From contig CABIXF010000009.1 of assembly GCA_902362595.1 (NCBI GenBank), forward strand, positions 1 through 64,000: a DNA stretch of 64,000 bases, given 5' to 3'. The notes beneath the pieces were generated by a model. The model worked only from the letters and a program-made list of their open reading frames with translations, made no database searches and was not told the DNA's origin. The stretch's first letter is position 1. Every line of letters starts with the position of its first letter. The position numbers and the translations under genes were made by a program. Shown here piece after piece: positions 6,854-15,419 of the stretch. This stretch comes from Bacteroidaceae bacterium (lineage in GTDB: Bacteria; Bacteroidota; Bacteroidia; Bacteroidales; Bacteroidaceae).

Positions 6854-8041
6854 TTATTTCAATAAATCCAGTTGTTTGAAGCACTTGATTAATTTTTCAA
6901 TGGCGAAGTCCACCTGTTCCTTGGTGTGAGTAGCCATCAGTGCAAAGCGCACCAGTGTGTCCTGCGGTGCACAGGCAGGCGGGATTACCGGATTGATGAA
7001 GACACCTTCGTCAAAGGCCAGCTTGGTCACTTCGAAGGTCTTGTCCGTATCGCGCACGTACAACGGAATAATCGGACTTTCTGTATCACCGATTTCAAAT
7101 CCAGCGTCACGGAAACTCTTCAACGCATAATTAGTAATTTCCCATAATTTCTTCTGACGTTCCGGTTCAGTCTTGAAAATATGAATAGCCTCTCTGGCGG
7201 CAGCCGTAGCAGCCGGTGTGTTGCTGGCCTGGAAGATATAAGAACGGGCATTGTGGCGCAACCAGTTGATGACGTCCTTGTCACCGGCTACGAAACCACC
7301 GATAGATGCCAGTGACTTGCTGAACGTACCCATAATCAGGTCGACATCGTCCGTTACGCCGAAATGGTCGCATACACCGCGGCCTTCGCGACCGAAGACA
7401 CCCAAACCGTGAGCTTCGTCTACATAAATGCTGGCATTGTATTTTTTCTTCAGACGGACAATTTCCGGCAGGTTAGCCAAGTCGCCTTCCATGGAGAACA
7501 CGCTGTCCACTACAATCAGTTTCACAGCGTCCGGTTCGCATTTCTGGAGTTCTTTCTCCAAAGCCTCCATGTCATTATGCTTGTATTTCAGCTGAGTGGC
7601 AAAAGAAAGACGGCGTCCGTCTACGATAGATGCGTGGTCGCGGTCGTCGCAAATGATGTAGTCACCACGTCCGGCCAACTGAGGAATCACTCCTTCATTC
7701 ACCGTAAAACCCGTAGAGAAACAGAGCGCTTCATCTTTTCCAACGAATTCAGCCAGCTCTTTTTCCAGCTGCACGTGGATATCAAGTGTTCCGTTCAACA
7801 GACGGGAACCGGCACATCCCGTACCGTATTTGCGAGTCGCTGCAATGGCCGCGTCAATAATTCTTTGGTCGTGAGTCAAGCCCATGTAAGAGTTTGAACC
7901 AAACATCAGCACCTTCTTTCCGTCCATCATCACCTCTGTGTCCTGGGCACTGTCTATTTCCCGGAAATAAGGATAAACGCCTCTTTCCATATACATCTGA
8001 GGCAATCTGAATTTACTAAATTTTTCCTGTAATAATCCCAT
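6854..8041 (-). CDS. spt: Serine palmitoyltransferase (PLP-dependent, sphingolipid synthesis)
   Basis: Alpha-oxoamine synthase that condenses serine with palmitoyl-CoA (or a branched homologue) to a 3-keto-sphingoid base, the first step of Bacteroides sphingolipid synthesis. The pyridoxal lysine is K242 in GTFSKSLASIGG; DEAHGLG (208-214) holds the cofactor-binding Asp and His, and residues 40-80 carry GSNSYMGL and the GTGCAGSR substrate region. At 395 residues without signal peptide it matches bacterial enzymes. The same family includes BioF and Kbl, but there are no biotin or threonine genes here and the sequence reads like the Bacteroides spt group. A divergent lipid kinase gene starts 223 bp away, which fits a lipid role. 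Confidence 0.88.
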   Translation of the reverse strand: MGLLQEKFSKFRLPQMYMERGVYPYFREIDSAQDTEVMMDGKKVLMFGSNSYMGLTHDQRIIDAAIAATRKYGTGCAGSRLLNGTLDIHVQLEKELAEFVGKDEALCFSTGFTVNEGVIPQLAGRGDYIICDDRDHASIVDGRRLSFATQLKYKHNDMEALEKELQKCEPDAVKLIVVDSVFSMEGDLANLPEIVRLKKKYNASIYVDEAHGLGVFGREGRGVCDHFGVTDDVDLIMGTFSKSLASIGGFVAGDKDVINWLRHNARSYIFQASNTPAATAAAREAIHIFKTEPERQKKLWEITNYALKSFRDAGFEIGDTESPIIPLYVRDTDKTFEVTKLAFDEGVFINPVIPPACAPQDTLVRFALMATHTKEQVDFAIEKLIKCFKQLDLLK

Positions 8042-8127
8042 ATTCTAAGTATCTGGTAAGCATCCCAGCTTACGTTAAACTTTATACTTATGCAACCTGT
8101 CGTTACATCCTTTTCACTAAGAACGTG

Positions 8128-8161
8128 CAAAGATAATAAAAACTCCAAAACCCGACGCAAA
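8128..8161 (-). promoter_or_regulatory. Promoter of the spt gene
   Basis: On the minus strand TATCTTTG (8128-8135) is preceded, 22 bp upstream, by TTTG (8158-8161). The leader to the spt ATG would be about 80 nt. Confidence 0.5.
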
Positions 8162-8228
8162 TCCACTAAAAAAAATGGTTTCTTGTTTAATTATCCACAA
8201 AAAAGGGCGCTGATTATAAAGATAATGT

Positions 8229-8236
8229 TATTTTTG
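8229..8236 (+). promoter_or_regulatory. -7 element of the lipid kinase gene
   Basis: TATTTTTG matches TAnnTTTG and lies 28 bp before the ATG; no clear -33 element is seen. Confidence 0.45.
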
Positions 8237-8264
8237 TACTCCCAAAATTTAAGGAAACAGGTTT

Positions 8265-9299
8265 ATGGACACGAAAAAGCGAATCATTTTTGTAGTCAAC
8301 CCCATATCCGGAACACACGGAAAAGAATTCATACTAAAGCTGATTGGCCAAGAACTGGACGCATCCAAATACGACTATTCCATCCGGAAAACTGAATATG
8401 CCGGACATGCTTCGGAAATAGCCGCACAGGCCGCCGCCGAAGGTACAGACATCGTGGTAGCCATCGGCGGAGACGGAACCATCAATGAAATAGGAAGGGC
8501 ACTGATCCATACGGATACGGCCATGGGCATCATTCCCTGCGGTTCGGGCAACGGGCTGGCACGCCACCTGCATATCCCCATGGAACCCAGAGCTGCTATC
8601 AACGTGCTGAACGCCGGACTTGTCAAGACCATTGATTATGGCATCATCGACAAGCATCCTTTTTTCTGTACATGCGGAGTGGGGTTCGATGCGTTCGTGA
8701 GCCTGAAATTCGCCGATTCGGGCAAGAGAGGGCTGCTCACCTATCTGGAAAACACCCTACACGAAAGCCTGACCTACCAGCCGGAGACTTACGAAATTGA
8801 GAATTCGGAAGGTACCGTGCGCTACAAGGCTTTTCTAATAGCCTGTGCCAATGCGTCCCAGTACGGGAACAATGCTTATATCGCTCCTCAGGCTTCCCTG
8901 ACCGACGGCATGATGGACATCACCATTCTAGAACCTTTCACGGTGCTGGATGTACCTTCCTTGTCCTTTCAGTTGTTCAACCGTACCCTCGACCAGAACA
9001 GCCGTATCAAGACCATGAAGGACAAACGGATTGTCATCCACCGAGCTCAGGAGGGAGTGTTCCATTTCGACGGCGACCCGATGATGGGAGGAAAAGACCT
9101 GGAAGTCCAGATTATCCATCAGGGACTTCATGTCATTGCCCCGATACGCCCCAAGCGCATGCCGTCTCCCCCGCTGAACATCCTCCAGCACTTCACCGAT
9201 TTCATCGGACGGCGTCCTCTCACATCGACCATTGCCCAGAAGCACAAGCAACTGTTGTTACTTAACCAGCACATTCTGAGAAGACTCTCAAAGAAATGA
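8265..9299 (+). CDS. Diacylglycerol/sphingosine kinase-family lipid kinase
   Basis: Cytoplasmic lipid kinase of the DagK/YegS/sphingosine kinase family, transferring phosphate from ATP to a lipid hydroxyl. The opening IIFVVNPISGTHGK (about 7-20) is the nucleotide-binding start, GGDGTINEIG (near 68) is the family signature, and CGSGNGLARHL (near 91) follows. The second domain contains DGMMDITILEPF, and FHFDGDPMMGG near 268 is the conserved region late in the fold. At 344 residues it has a short C-terminal extension of about 40 residues rich in Arg, Lys and Leu. It is divergent from spt, so a sphingoid base or ceramide is a plausible substrate, but that is inference. Its stop is 3 bp from that of the convergent methyltransferase gene. 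Confidence 0.9.
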   Translation: MDTKKRIIFVVNPISGTHGKEFILKLIGQELDASKYDYSIRKTEYAGHASEIAAQAAAEGTDIVVAIGGDGTINEIGRALIHTDTAMGIIPCGSGNGLARHLHIPMEPRAAINVLNAGLVKTIDYGIIDKHPFFCTCGVGFDAFVSLKFADSGKRGLLTYLENTLHESLTYQPETYEIENSEGTVRYKAFLIACANASQYGNNAYIAPQASLTDGMMDITILEPFTVLDVPSLSFQLFNRTLDQNSRIKTMKDKRIVIHRAQEGVFHFDGDPMMGGKDLEVQIIHQGLHVIAPIRPKRMPSPPLNILQHFTDFIGRRPLTSTIAQKHKQLLLLNQHILRRLSKK

Positions 9300-9301
9300 C
9301 A

Positions 9302-10018
9302 TTATAACGCCAGATAGAAAGGGCGGGCCAGATTCTCAAATTCTGGGGTATAGACGTGACGGACCGACGACTCAATCACGAGACGGGTGACCTCTGTCTC
9401 CGGAAGAGGATGTCTGGCAAACTCCATCAGTACACGCTTGGCTGCCAGTTCCTCACGAGGATGCACCCAGGTCTGACGGGAAAGAAACAGCCCTTTCCCC
9501 AATGCCAATGCAATGAAATCCGCGGCTGCCGCTGCCGGAAGAATAACCGAAAAGGTTCCACAATCGGACAAAAGCCTCGCTACGGCCGACAACAAAGCTT
9601 CGAAGTCCAGGTCGTCGGTATGCCGCGCCGTGTTCCGTTGCCGTTGCGGACATTTCACGTCCTCCACAAAATACGGTGGATTCGAAACAATCACATCGAA
9701 AGTTCCCCAGTCTTCCGGCACGTGGCGGATGTCTTCCCTGCACACCTCAATCCGGTGTTTCCAAGGTGACCGTTCCACGTTCTCACGCGCCTGCACCACA
9801 GCCCCCTCGTCAATATCTACTGCAACGACAGAAGCCGTGGCATTGCGTTGAGCCAGCATCAAGGCAATCAAACCGCTTCCGGTGCCGATGTCCAACATGC
9901 GGCGGGCATTCTCCACCCGTGTCCAGGCTCCAGCCAGCACACCGTCTGTTCCTACTTTCATGGCACATTTATCATGATACACCACAAATTGCTTGAACTG
10001 AAAAAAAGGATTTGGCAT
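9302..10018 (-). CDS. trmN6: tRNA1(Val) adenine-N6 methyltransferase (TrmN6/YfiC family)
   Basis: Rossmann-fold methyltransferase predicted to methylate N6 of A37 in tRNA-Val. It opens with FQFKQFVVYHDKCAMKVGTDGVLAGAW as in YfiC (the key parts are HDKCAMKVGTDG and LLAGAW-like), followed by DIGTGSGLIAL (about 43-53) for S-adenosylmethionine and the N6-adenine motif NPPYF (about 111-115). Its 238 residues are typical. It is divergent from lon and ends against the lipid kinase gene. Related families (HemK, RlmG) are less likely because of the N-terminal signature. Confidence 0.87.
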   Translation of the reverse strand: MPNPFFQFKQFVVYHDKCAMKVGTDGVLAGAWTRVENARRMLDIGTGSGLIALMLAQRNATASVVAVDIDEGAVVQARENVERSPWKHRIEVCREDIRHVPEDWGTFDVIVSNPPYFVEDVKCPQRQRNTARHTDDLDFEALLSAVARLLSDCGTFSVILPAAAAADFIALALGKGLFLSRQTWVHPREELAAKRVLMEFARHPLPETEVTRLVIESSVRHVYTPEFENLARPFYLAL

Positions 10019-10040
10019 ATATTCTTCTTAAAATTTGCGC

Positions 10041-10075
10041 CAAAAATACGTAAATGCAGGCAGAAAGCAGACAAA
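10041..10075 (-). promoter_or_regulatory. Promoter of the tRNA methyltransferase gene
   Basis: On the minus strand TATTTTTG (10041-10048) with TTTG (10072-10075) 23 bp upstream; it lies 23 bp before the start codon. Confidence 0.5.
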
Positions 10076-10144
10076 TCCCACATTATTTTTATACTTTAAG
10101 CAGGTATTTGAAGCAAATAGTTTCCAAATTCGACACGGAATGAT

Positions 10145-10152
10145 TACCTTTG
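10145..10152 (+). promoter_or_regulatory. -7 element of the lon-tgt-lptG operon
   Basis: TACCTTTG matches TAnnTTTG, 52 bp before the lon ATG. The upstream TTTCC near 10121 is a weak -33 candidate. Confidence 0.5.
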
Positions 10153-10204
10153 TGCCGTTTGAACAATAAAAAATGCTTCTTAAATTTAGAAGAGAGAAAC
10201 CAAT

Positions 10205-12694
10205 ATGGCAAAGAAGAAAAAAAATAACGATTTTCTGATCGACGCAGAAGGCGATGACATTCCGATGATGGCCGAATTCGAAACCGTTTCGGCAGAAGAT
10301 GCTCCTAAGGATCTTTCCAAGGAATTTCCCGTCATGCCCCTACGCAACCTGATGATATTTCCCTCCATCGTAATGCCTATCAGCGTAGGACGACAACCGA
10401 CCCTGAAACTGGTCAACCAGGCATTCCGTACCAAAGAATCAATTGTAATCACTACGCAAAAAGTAGGTGAAATAGAATCTCCCAAGCAGAAAGACTTGTT
10501 CCCCATCGGGGTTGTCGGGAAGGTGCTCCGTGTATTCGAAATGCCCGGAGGCAATATTACGGCCATACTTCAGGCCACCGGACCCAAAGTCAAACTGGAG
10601 GAGATTACAAGCACTCGTCCCTTCCTGAAAGGAAAAGTATCCTTGATTGAGGAGAATATGGAGGAAGAAAAGACGGATGAGTTCAAGACGCTGATAGATA
10701 CGTGCAAGGAGCTGAGCAAAAAAATAATCGACCTTTCGGACGACATTTCTCCCGACACGGCCTTCGCCCTGAAAAACCTGGACGACAACGAGGTGCTGGT
10801 GAATTTCATCTCGGGCAACTTCCCTTTCCCAATCGACGAGAAGTATGAGTTGTTGCAGATGAACGACCTGAAATCCAGACTGTACCGTCTAATTCAGCTG
10901 CTCAACAAAACTATCCAGCTGGCTACGCTGAAGCAGAACATCCAGATGCGTACCCGCGAAGACCTGGACCGCCAGCAAAAGGAGTATTTCTTGCAACAAC
11001 AAATCAAGAACATTCAAGACGAACTGGGCAACGGACAGGACGGCGAAATCGAGGAACTCCAGAAAAAGGGCGAGAAAAAGCTCTGGAAACCGGAGGTGAA
11101 GGAGATTTTCGACCGCGAACTGGCCAAACTGGAACGCATCAACCCGCAATCGCCCGACTATAATGTGCAGCTGACGTATCTGCAGACGTTGCTTTCCCTG
11201 CCGTGGGGAGTCTATACCAAGGATGTGATTGACATTCCGAATGCCAAGAAGATTCTGGACAAGGAACACTACGGACTGGAGAAGGTGAAAGAACGTATTC
11301 TGGAATACCTGGCCGTACTGAAGCTGAAAGGCGACCTGAAATCGCCGATTATCTGTCTTTATGGCCCTCCGGGTGTAGGAAAGACCTCACTGGGACGTTC
11401 CATCGCTACGGCCCTGAAGCGGAAATATGTCCGCATGTCACTGGGTGGCGTACACGACGAGGCGGAAATCCGCGGACACCGCAAGACATACATCGGTGCC
11501 ATGCCGGGACGTATCATCAAGAGCCTGATCAAGGCGGAGACCTCCAACCCGGTCATCATTCTGGATGAAATTGACAAGCTGAGCAACGACAACCACGGCG
11601 ACCCGAGTTCGGCCATGCTGGAGGTGCTCGATCCGGAACAGAACAACACGTTCCACGACAACTATGTGGACATCGACTACGACTTGTCGAACGTCATGTT
11701 CATTGCCACGGCCAACAACCTGGGCACCATCCCTACTCCGTTGCTCGACCGTATGGAACTGATTGAGGTGAGCGGTTACATCACCGAAGAGAAAATCGAG
11801 ATTGCCCGCCGCCACCTGATTCCGAAGGAAATGGAAAAGAACGGCTTGCAGAAGGAACACGTGAAGTTCACCAAGCCGGCCATCGAATACATCATCGAGA
11901 ACTATACCCGTGAAAGCGGCGTGCGTGAGCTGGAGAAGAAAATCAGTAAGGTGATGCGGAAAATCGCCCTGGAAATCGCCAGCGGGGAATTTACCGAAAC
12001 ACATGAGCTGAAACCGAAGGACATCGAGAAGTTCCTCGGCCCGCAGGAATACTCCCGCGACAAGTACCAAGGCAACGAATATGCCGGCGTGGTGACCGGA
12101 CTGGCCTGGACGGCGGTAGGCGGCGAAATCCTGTTCGTGGAAACCAGTCTGAGCCGCGGAAAGGGACAGTTGACCCTGACCGGAAACCTGGGTTCCGTAA
12201 TGAAGGAATCGGCCATGCTGGCACTGGAATACCTGAAAGCACACAGCCATCTGCTCGACTTGCCAGAAGGTATCTTCGACAACTGGAATATCCATATCCA
12301 CGTGCCGGAAGGAGCCATTCCGAAAGACGGTCCTTCTGCCGGAATCACGATGGTCACCTCACTGGCTTCTGCACTGACCCAGCGGAAGGTGAAAGCCAAC
12401 CTGGCCATGACGGGCGAAATCACTCTGCGCGGACGAGTATTGCCGGTAGGCGGTATCCGCGAAAAGATTCTGGCCGCCAAACGTGCCGGTATCAAGGACA
12501 TCATCTTGTGTGAAGAAAACCGCAAGGACATCAACGAAATCCAGCCGATGTACCTCACGGGCATGACCTTCCACTACGTGAAGGACATCAAGGAGGTGCT
12601 CCGTCTGGCCCTGACCGACGAGAAGGTGGCCGATGCCATTGATTTCACCGTGAAAGAAGACAAAGACAAAAACCAAGAAAACCCAGCACAATGA
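10205..12694 (+). CDS. lon: ATP-dependent protease Lon
   Basis: Homo-oligomeric cytoplasmic AAA+ serine protease degrading misfolded and regulatory proteins. After a lysine-rich start come the LAN substrate-binding domain (about 45-240, MPLRNLMIFPS), a coiled-coil region (240-340), the AAA+ module with Walker A GPPGVGKTS near 387 and Walker B ILDEIDK near 453, and the protease domain with PKDGPSAGITM (catalytic Ser near 711) and the dyad Lys about 43 residues later. 829 residues is a normal length; the acidic/lysine-rich C-tail is common in the phylum. Its stop overlaps the tgt start (ATGA), indicating coupled translation. Confidence 0.97.
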   Translation: MAKKKKNNDFLIDAEGDDIPMMAEFETVSAEDAPKDLSKEFPVMPLRNLMIFPSIVMPISVGRQPTLKLVNQAFRTKESIVITTQKVGEIESPKQKDLFPIGVVGKVLRVFEMPGGNITAILQATGPKVKLEEITSTRPFLKGKVSLIEENMEEEKTDEFKTLIDTCKELSKKIIDLSDDISPDTAFALKNLDDNEVLVNFISGNFPFPIDEKYELLQMNDLKSRLYRLIQLLNKTIQLATLKQNIQMRTREDLDRQQKEYFLQQQIKNIQDELGNGQDGEIEELQKKGEKKLWKPEVKEIFDRELAKLERINPQSPDYNVQLTYLQTLLSLPWGVYTKDVIDIPNAKKILDKEHYGLEKVKERILEYLAVLKLKGDLKSPIICLYGPPGVGKTSLGRSIATALKRKYVRMSLGGVHDEAEIRGHRKTYIGAMPGRIIKSLIKAETSNPVIILDEIDKLSNDNHGDPSSAMLEVLDPEQNNTFHDNYVDIDYDLSNVMFIATANNLGTIPTPLLDRMELIEVSGYITEEKIEIARRHLIPKEMEKNGLQKEHVKFTKPAIEYIIENYTRESGVRELEKKISKVMRKIALEIASGEFTETHELKPKDIEKFLGPQEYSRDKYQGNEYAGVVTGLAWTAVGGEILFVETSLSRGKGQLTLTGNLGSVMKESAMLALEYLKAHSHLLDLPEGIFDNWNIHIHVPEGAIPKDGPSAGITMVTSLASALTQRKVKANLAMTGEITLRGRVLPVGGIREKILAAKRAGIKDIILCEENRKDINEIQPMYLTGMTFHYVKDIKEVLRLALTDEKVADAIDFTVKEDKDKNQENPAQ

Positions 12695-13821
12695 AGTTTG
12701 AGTTACAATATACGGATCCCAAATCGAATGCCCGCGCCGGTCTGATTACGACCGACCACGGGCAGATTGAGACCCCTATCTTTATGCCGGTCGGCACACT
12801 CGGTACAGTAAAGGGGGTGCATCTTCACGAACTGAAGAACGACATCAAGGCCCAGATTATCCTGGGAAACACGTATCACCTCTATCTGCGCCCGGGACTC
12901 GACATCATTGAGGGGGCCGGAGGACTGCATAAGTTCAACGGCTTCGACCGCCCGATGCTGACCGATAGCGGGGGCTTCCAGGTGTTCTCCCTCTCCGATA
13001 TCCGGAAACTGCGGGAAGAGGGCGTGGAGTTCCGCTCGCACATCGACGGGTCGAAGCACCTGTTCACTCCGGAACGGGTGATGGACATCGAACGCACCAT
13101 CGGGGCCGACATCATCATGGCTTTCGATGAATGTGCGCCCGGCACCTCCGACTATGACTATGCCAAGAAGTCGATGGAGCTGACGCATCGCTGGCTCGAC
13201 CGCTGCTGCGCCCGTTTCAACGAAACGGAGCCCAAGTACGGCTACAGCCAGTCGCTCTTCCCCATCGTGCAGGGATGTGTGTATCCCGACCTGCGCCGGC
13301 GCTCGGCAGAGTACATCGCTTCGAAGAATGCCGACGGAAACGCCATCGGCGGACTGGCCGTAGGGGAACCGACGGAGAAAATGTATGAGATGATTGAAGT
13401 GGTCAACGAAATATTGCCTACCGACAAGCCCCGCTACCTGATGGGCGTGGGAACTCCGGTCAATATTCTGGAAGGCATCGAACGAGGAGTGGACATGTTC
13501 GACTGCGTGATGCCGACCCGCAACGGCCGAAACGGCATGCTCTTCACCAAAGACGGCATCATGAACATGCGCAACAAGAAATGGGAGAACGATTACTCCC
13601 CCATCGAAGCCGACGGTGCTTCCTACGTGGACACGATGTACAGCCGTGCCTACCTGCGCCACCTGTTCCATGCCCAGGAGCTGCTTGCCCTCCAGATTGC
13701 CTCCATCCACAACCTGGCCTTCTACCTCTGGCTCGTGGGCGAGGCCCGCAAGCACATCATCGCCGGCGACTTCTCTACCTGGAAGCCGATGATGGTGAAA
13801 CGTTTATCTACCCGATTGTAA
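12691..13821 (+). CDS. tgt: tRNA-guanine transglycosylase (queuosine)
   Basis: Exchanges G34 of tRNAs for Asp, Asn, His and Tyr with the queuosine precursor preQ1. The TIM-barrel contains DSGGFQVFSL (near 91; Asp is the catalytic base), FDECAPG (near 143), the GGLAVGE loop (near 221) that recognises the base, and MGVGTP near 251; the nucleophilic Asp is in MFDCVMPTRNGR near 271. The zinc-binding Cys/His set of bacterial enzymes at the C-terminal end is not obvious: the region has a HLF..QELLALQIASIHNLAFY helix but no CxC..C motif, so the zinc site may be lost or altered. 376 residues is normal. It starts inside the lon stop codon and precedes lptG by 12 bp. Confidence 0.95.
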   Translation: MKFELQYTDPKSNARAGLITTDHGQIETPIFMPVGTLGTVKGVHLHELKNDIKAQIILGNTYHLYLRPGLDIIEGAGGLHKFNGFDRPMLTDSGGFQVFSLSDIRKLREEGVEFRSHIDGSKHLFTPERVMDIERTIGADIIMAFDECAPGTSDYDYAKKSMELTHRWLDRCCARFNETEPKYGYSQSLFPIVQGCVYPDLRRRSAEYIASKNADGNAIGGLAVGEPTEKMYEMIEVVNEILPTDKPRYLMGVGTPVNILEGIERGVDMFDCVMPTRNGRNGMLFTKDGIMNMRNKKWENDYSPIEADGASYVDTMYSRAYLRHLFHAQELLALQIASIHNLAFYLWLVGEARKHIIAGDFSTWKPMMVKRLSTRL

Positions 13822-13833
13822 TTGTAGTTTGAT

Positions 13834-15009
13834 ATGAAGCACAATGTGTTCCAGCTGTTCCGTTTCTACCTGAAGACAGGAATGGAACAGCTGAAAAAAT
13901 TAAAAGGAAACCCGTTCAAGAAGAAATGGCTGAAACGGCTCGACAGGTACATCATCGTGAAGTTCCTGGGCACCTATTTCTTTGCCATCGCACTGATTAT
14001 CTCCATTGCCGTGGTGTTCGACATCAATGAAAACATTGACGACTTCATCAACAACAAGGCGCCCATCAGTGCCATCATCTTCGACTATTACCTGAACTTC
14101 ATCCCTTACTACACCAACCTGTTCAGTCCGCTGTTCGTGTTCATCGCCGTGATTTTCTTCACATCGAAACTGGCGGAGAACTCCGAAATCATCGCCATGT
14201 TCTCCACGGGCATGAGTTTCAAGCGGCTCATGGTGCCTTATATGATTTCGGCGGCCATCATCGCCCTGGTCACCTACGTGCTGAGCACGGAAGTCATCCC
14301 CACGGGAAGTGTGACTCGACTGAAGTTCGAACAGGTGTACAAGAACAAGAAACGGACGGACTACGTGCGCAACATCCAGTTGGAGGTGGACACGGGGGTA
14401 ATTGCCTACATGGAACGCTACGAGGACTACAACAAGACGGCCTACCGTTTCTCGCTCGATAAGTTTGAAGACCATAAACTGGTGTCACATCTCACGGCCC
14501 GCCGTATCACCTACGACACGACCGCCGTACACCGGTGGATTATCAAGGACTACATGATCCGCGAGATGAAGGGCATGCGCGAAACCATCACCCGTGGTGA
14601 CCGTATGGACTCCATCATCAACATGGAGCCGCAGGACTTCCTGATTACCCGCGGACAGCAGGAAACCATGACCAGTCCGCAACTTCGGGAATACATCGAC
14701 AAGCAGAAGCAACGAGGGTTCGCCAACATCAAAGTGTTCGAAGTGGAATACTACCGACGCATCGCTACCTCGTTCGCGGCCTTCATTCTGACGGTCATTG
14801 GGCTCTCGCTTTCGTCGCAGAAACGAAAAGGAGGTATGGGACTTCACTTGGGTATCGGTATCGCCCTGAGCTTCTCCTACATCCTGTTCCAGACCATTTC
14901 GTCGACCTTCGCCATCAACGGAAACGCGTCGCCGAATCTGGCAGTATGGATTCCGAACATCCTCTATCTGTTCATTGCGATTTACCTCTATCGGAAGGCG
15001 CCAAAATAA
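13834..15009 (+). CDS. lptG: LptG/LptF family lipopolysaccharide export permease
   Basis: Inner-membrane permease of the YjgP/YjgQ family that moves lipopolysaccharide out of the membrane into the Lpt bridge, working with an LptB ATPase encoded elsewhere. Membrane helices are visible at about 42-64, 90-112, 130-150 near the N-terminus and three at the C-terminus (about 305-325, 335-358, 362-385), around a central soluble beta-jellyroll domain (about 155-300). The basic start includes KKKWLKRLDRYI before helix 1. Length 391 is close to the family's usual 360-400. A second in-frame ATG at 13882 could be the true start. Third gene of the lon-tgt operon, ending at a clear terminator. LptF cannot be fully excluded. 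Confidence 0.88.
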   Translation: MKHNVFQLFRFYLKTGMEQLKKLKGNPFKKKWLKRLDRYIIVKFLGTYFFAIALIISIAVVFDINENIDDFINNKAPISAIIFDYYLNFIPYYTNLFSPLFVFIAVIFFTSKLAENSEIIAMFSTGMSFKRLMVPYMISAAIIALVTYVLSTEVIPTGSVTRLKFEQVYKNKKRTDYVRNIQLEVDTGVIAYMERYEDYNKTAYRFSLDKFEDHKLVSHLTARRITYDTTAVHRWIIKDYMIREMKGMRETITRGDRMDSIINMEPQDFLITRGQQETMTSPQLREYIDKQKQRGFANIKVFEVEYYRRIATSFAAFILTVIGLSLSSQKRKGGMGLHLGIGIALSFSYILFQTISSTFAINGNASPNLAVWIPNILYLFIAIYLYRKAPK

Positions 15010-15047
15010 AATAAAACGCTACAGAAACCCAATTCCTTTATTATAAC

Positions 15048-15093
15048 AAAAATGCATCCCAAAGTCGTTTTTCACTTTCAGGATGCATTTTTT
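15048..15093 (+). terminator. Terminator of the lon-tgt-lptG operon
   Basis: Hairpin with arms AAAAATGCATCC and GGATGCATTTTTT, extended by an inner AAAGT/ACTTT pair, and ending in a T-run. Confidence 0.85.
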
Positions 15094-15118
15094 ATTTGGA
15101 AAGTCCGAGCCTGTGAAG

Positions 15119-15183
15119 GACAATCATCACAAAAAGATAAGACCATTTCAACACAGAAAGACGAGACTGTTTCGACACAGAAA
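15119..15183. repeat. Three degenerate direct repeats, 22-24 bp apart
   Basis: Copies begin at 15119 (GACAATCATCACAAAAAG), 15141 (GACCATTTCAACACAGAAAG) and 15165 (GACTGTTTCGACACAGAAA), i.e. steps of 22 and 24 bp. The last two are clearly related, the first only weakly. They lie between the lptG terminator and a terminator for the opposite strand; no gene is apparent in 15094-15221. Confidence 0.45.
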
Positions 15184-15221
15184 TATTAAGGGGAAAGTCT
15201 TACAGGTTGAGTCTTAAAAGT

Positions 15222-15277
15222 AAAAATCTCCTGCTTTATTTCGCCTATCTGAATTGTATGGCTAAAAGCAGGAGATT
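15222..15277 (-). terminator. Long-loop hairpin, probable terminator on the minus strand
   Basis: Perfect 13-bp inverted repeat AATCTCCTGCTTT / AAAGCAGGAGATT (15225-15237, 15265-15277) with a 27-nt loop. On the minus strand the stem is followed by TTTTTACTTTT, so it probably ends the hydrolase transcript, whose stop codon lies 143 bp upstream. The stretch 15278-15419 between them holds no gene that I can support, only a weak AAAGTTC/GAACTTT dyad next to the stop codon. Confidence 0.55.
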
Positions 15278-15419
15278 CTTTGGGGTAACCGATAGATTGC
15301 AAGTAAATCTAACCCATTTTTCTATCAGCGAACGCCTCACATCTTTTTATTCTACGTCCAGATTCTCGTCACTCCATTTTACCGAACAAAGTTCTCGGGA
15401 ATCACTGAAGAACGGAACT

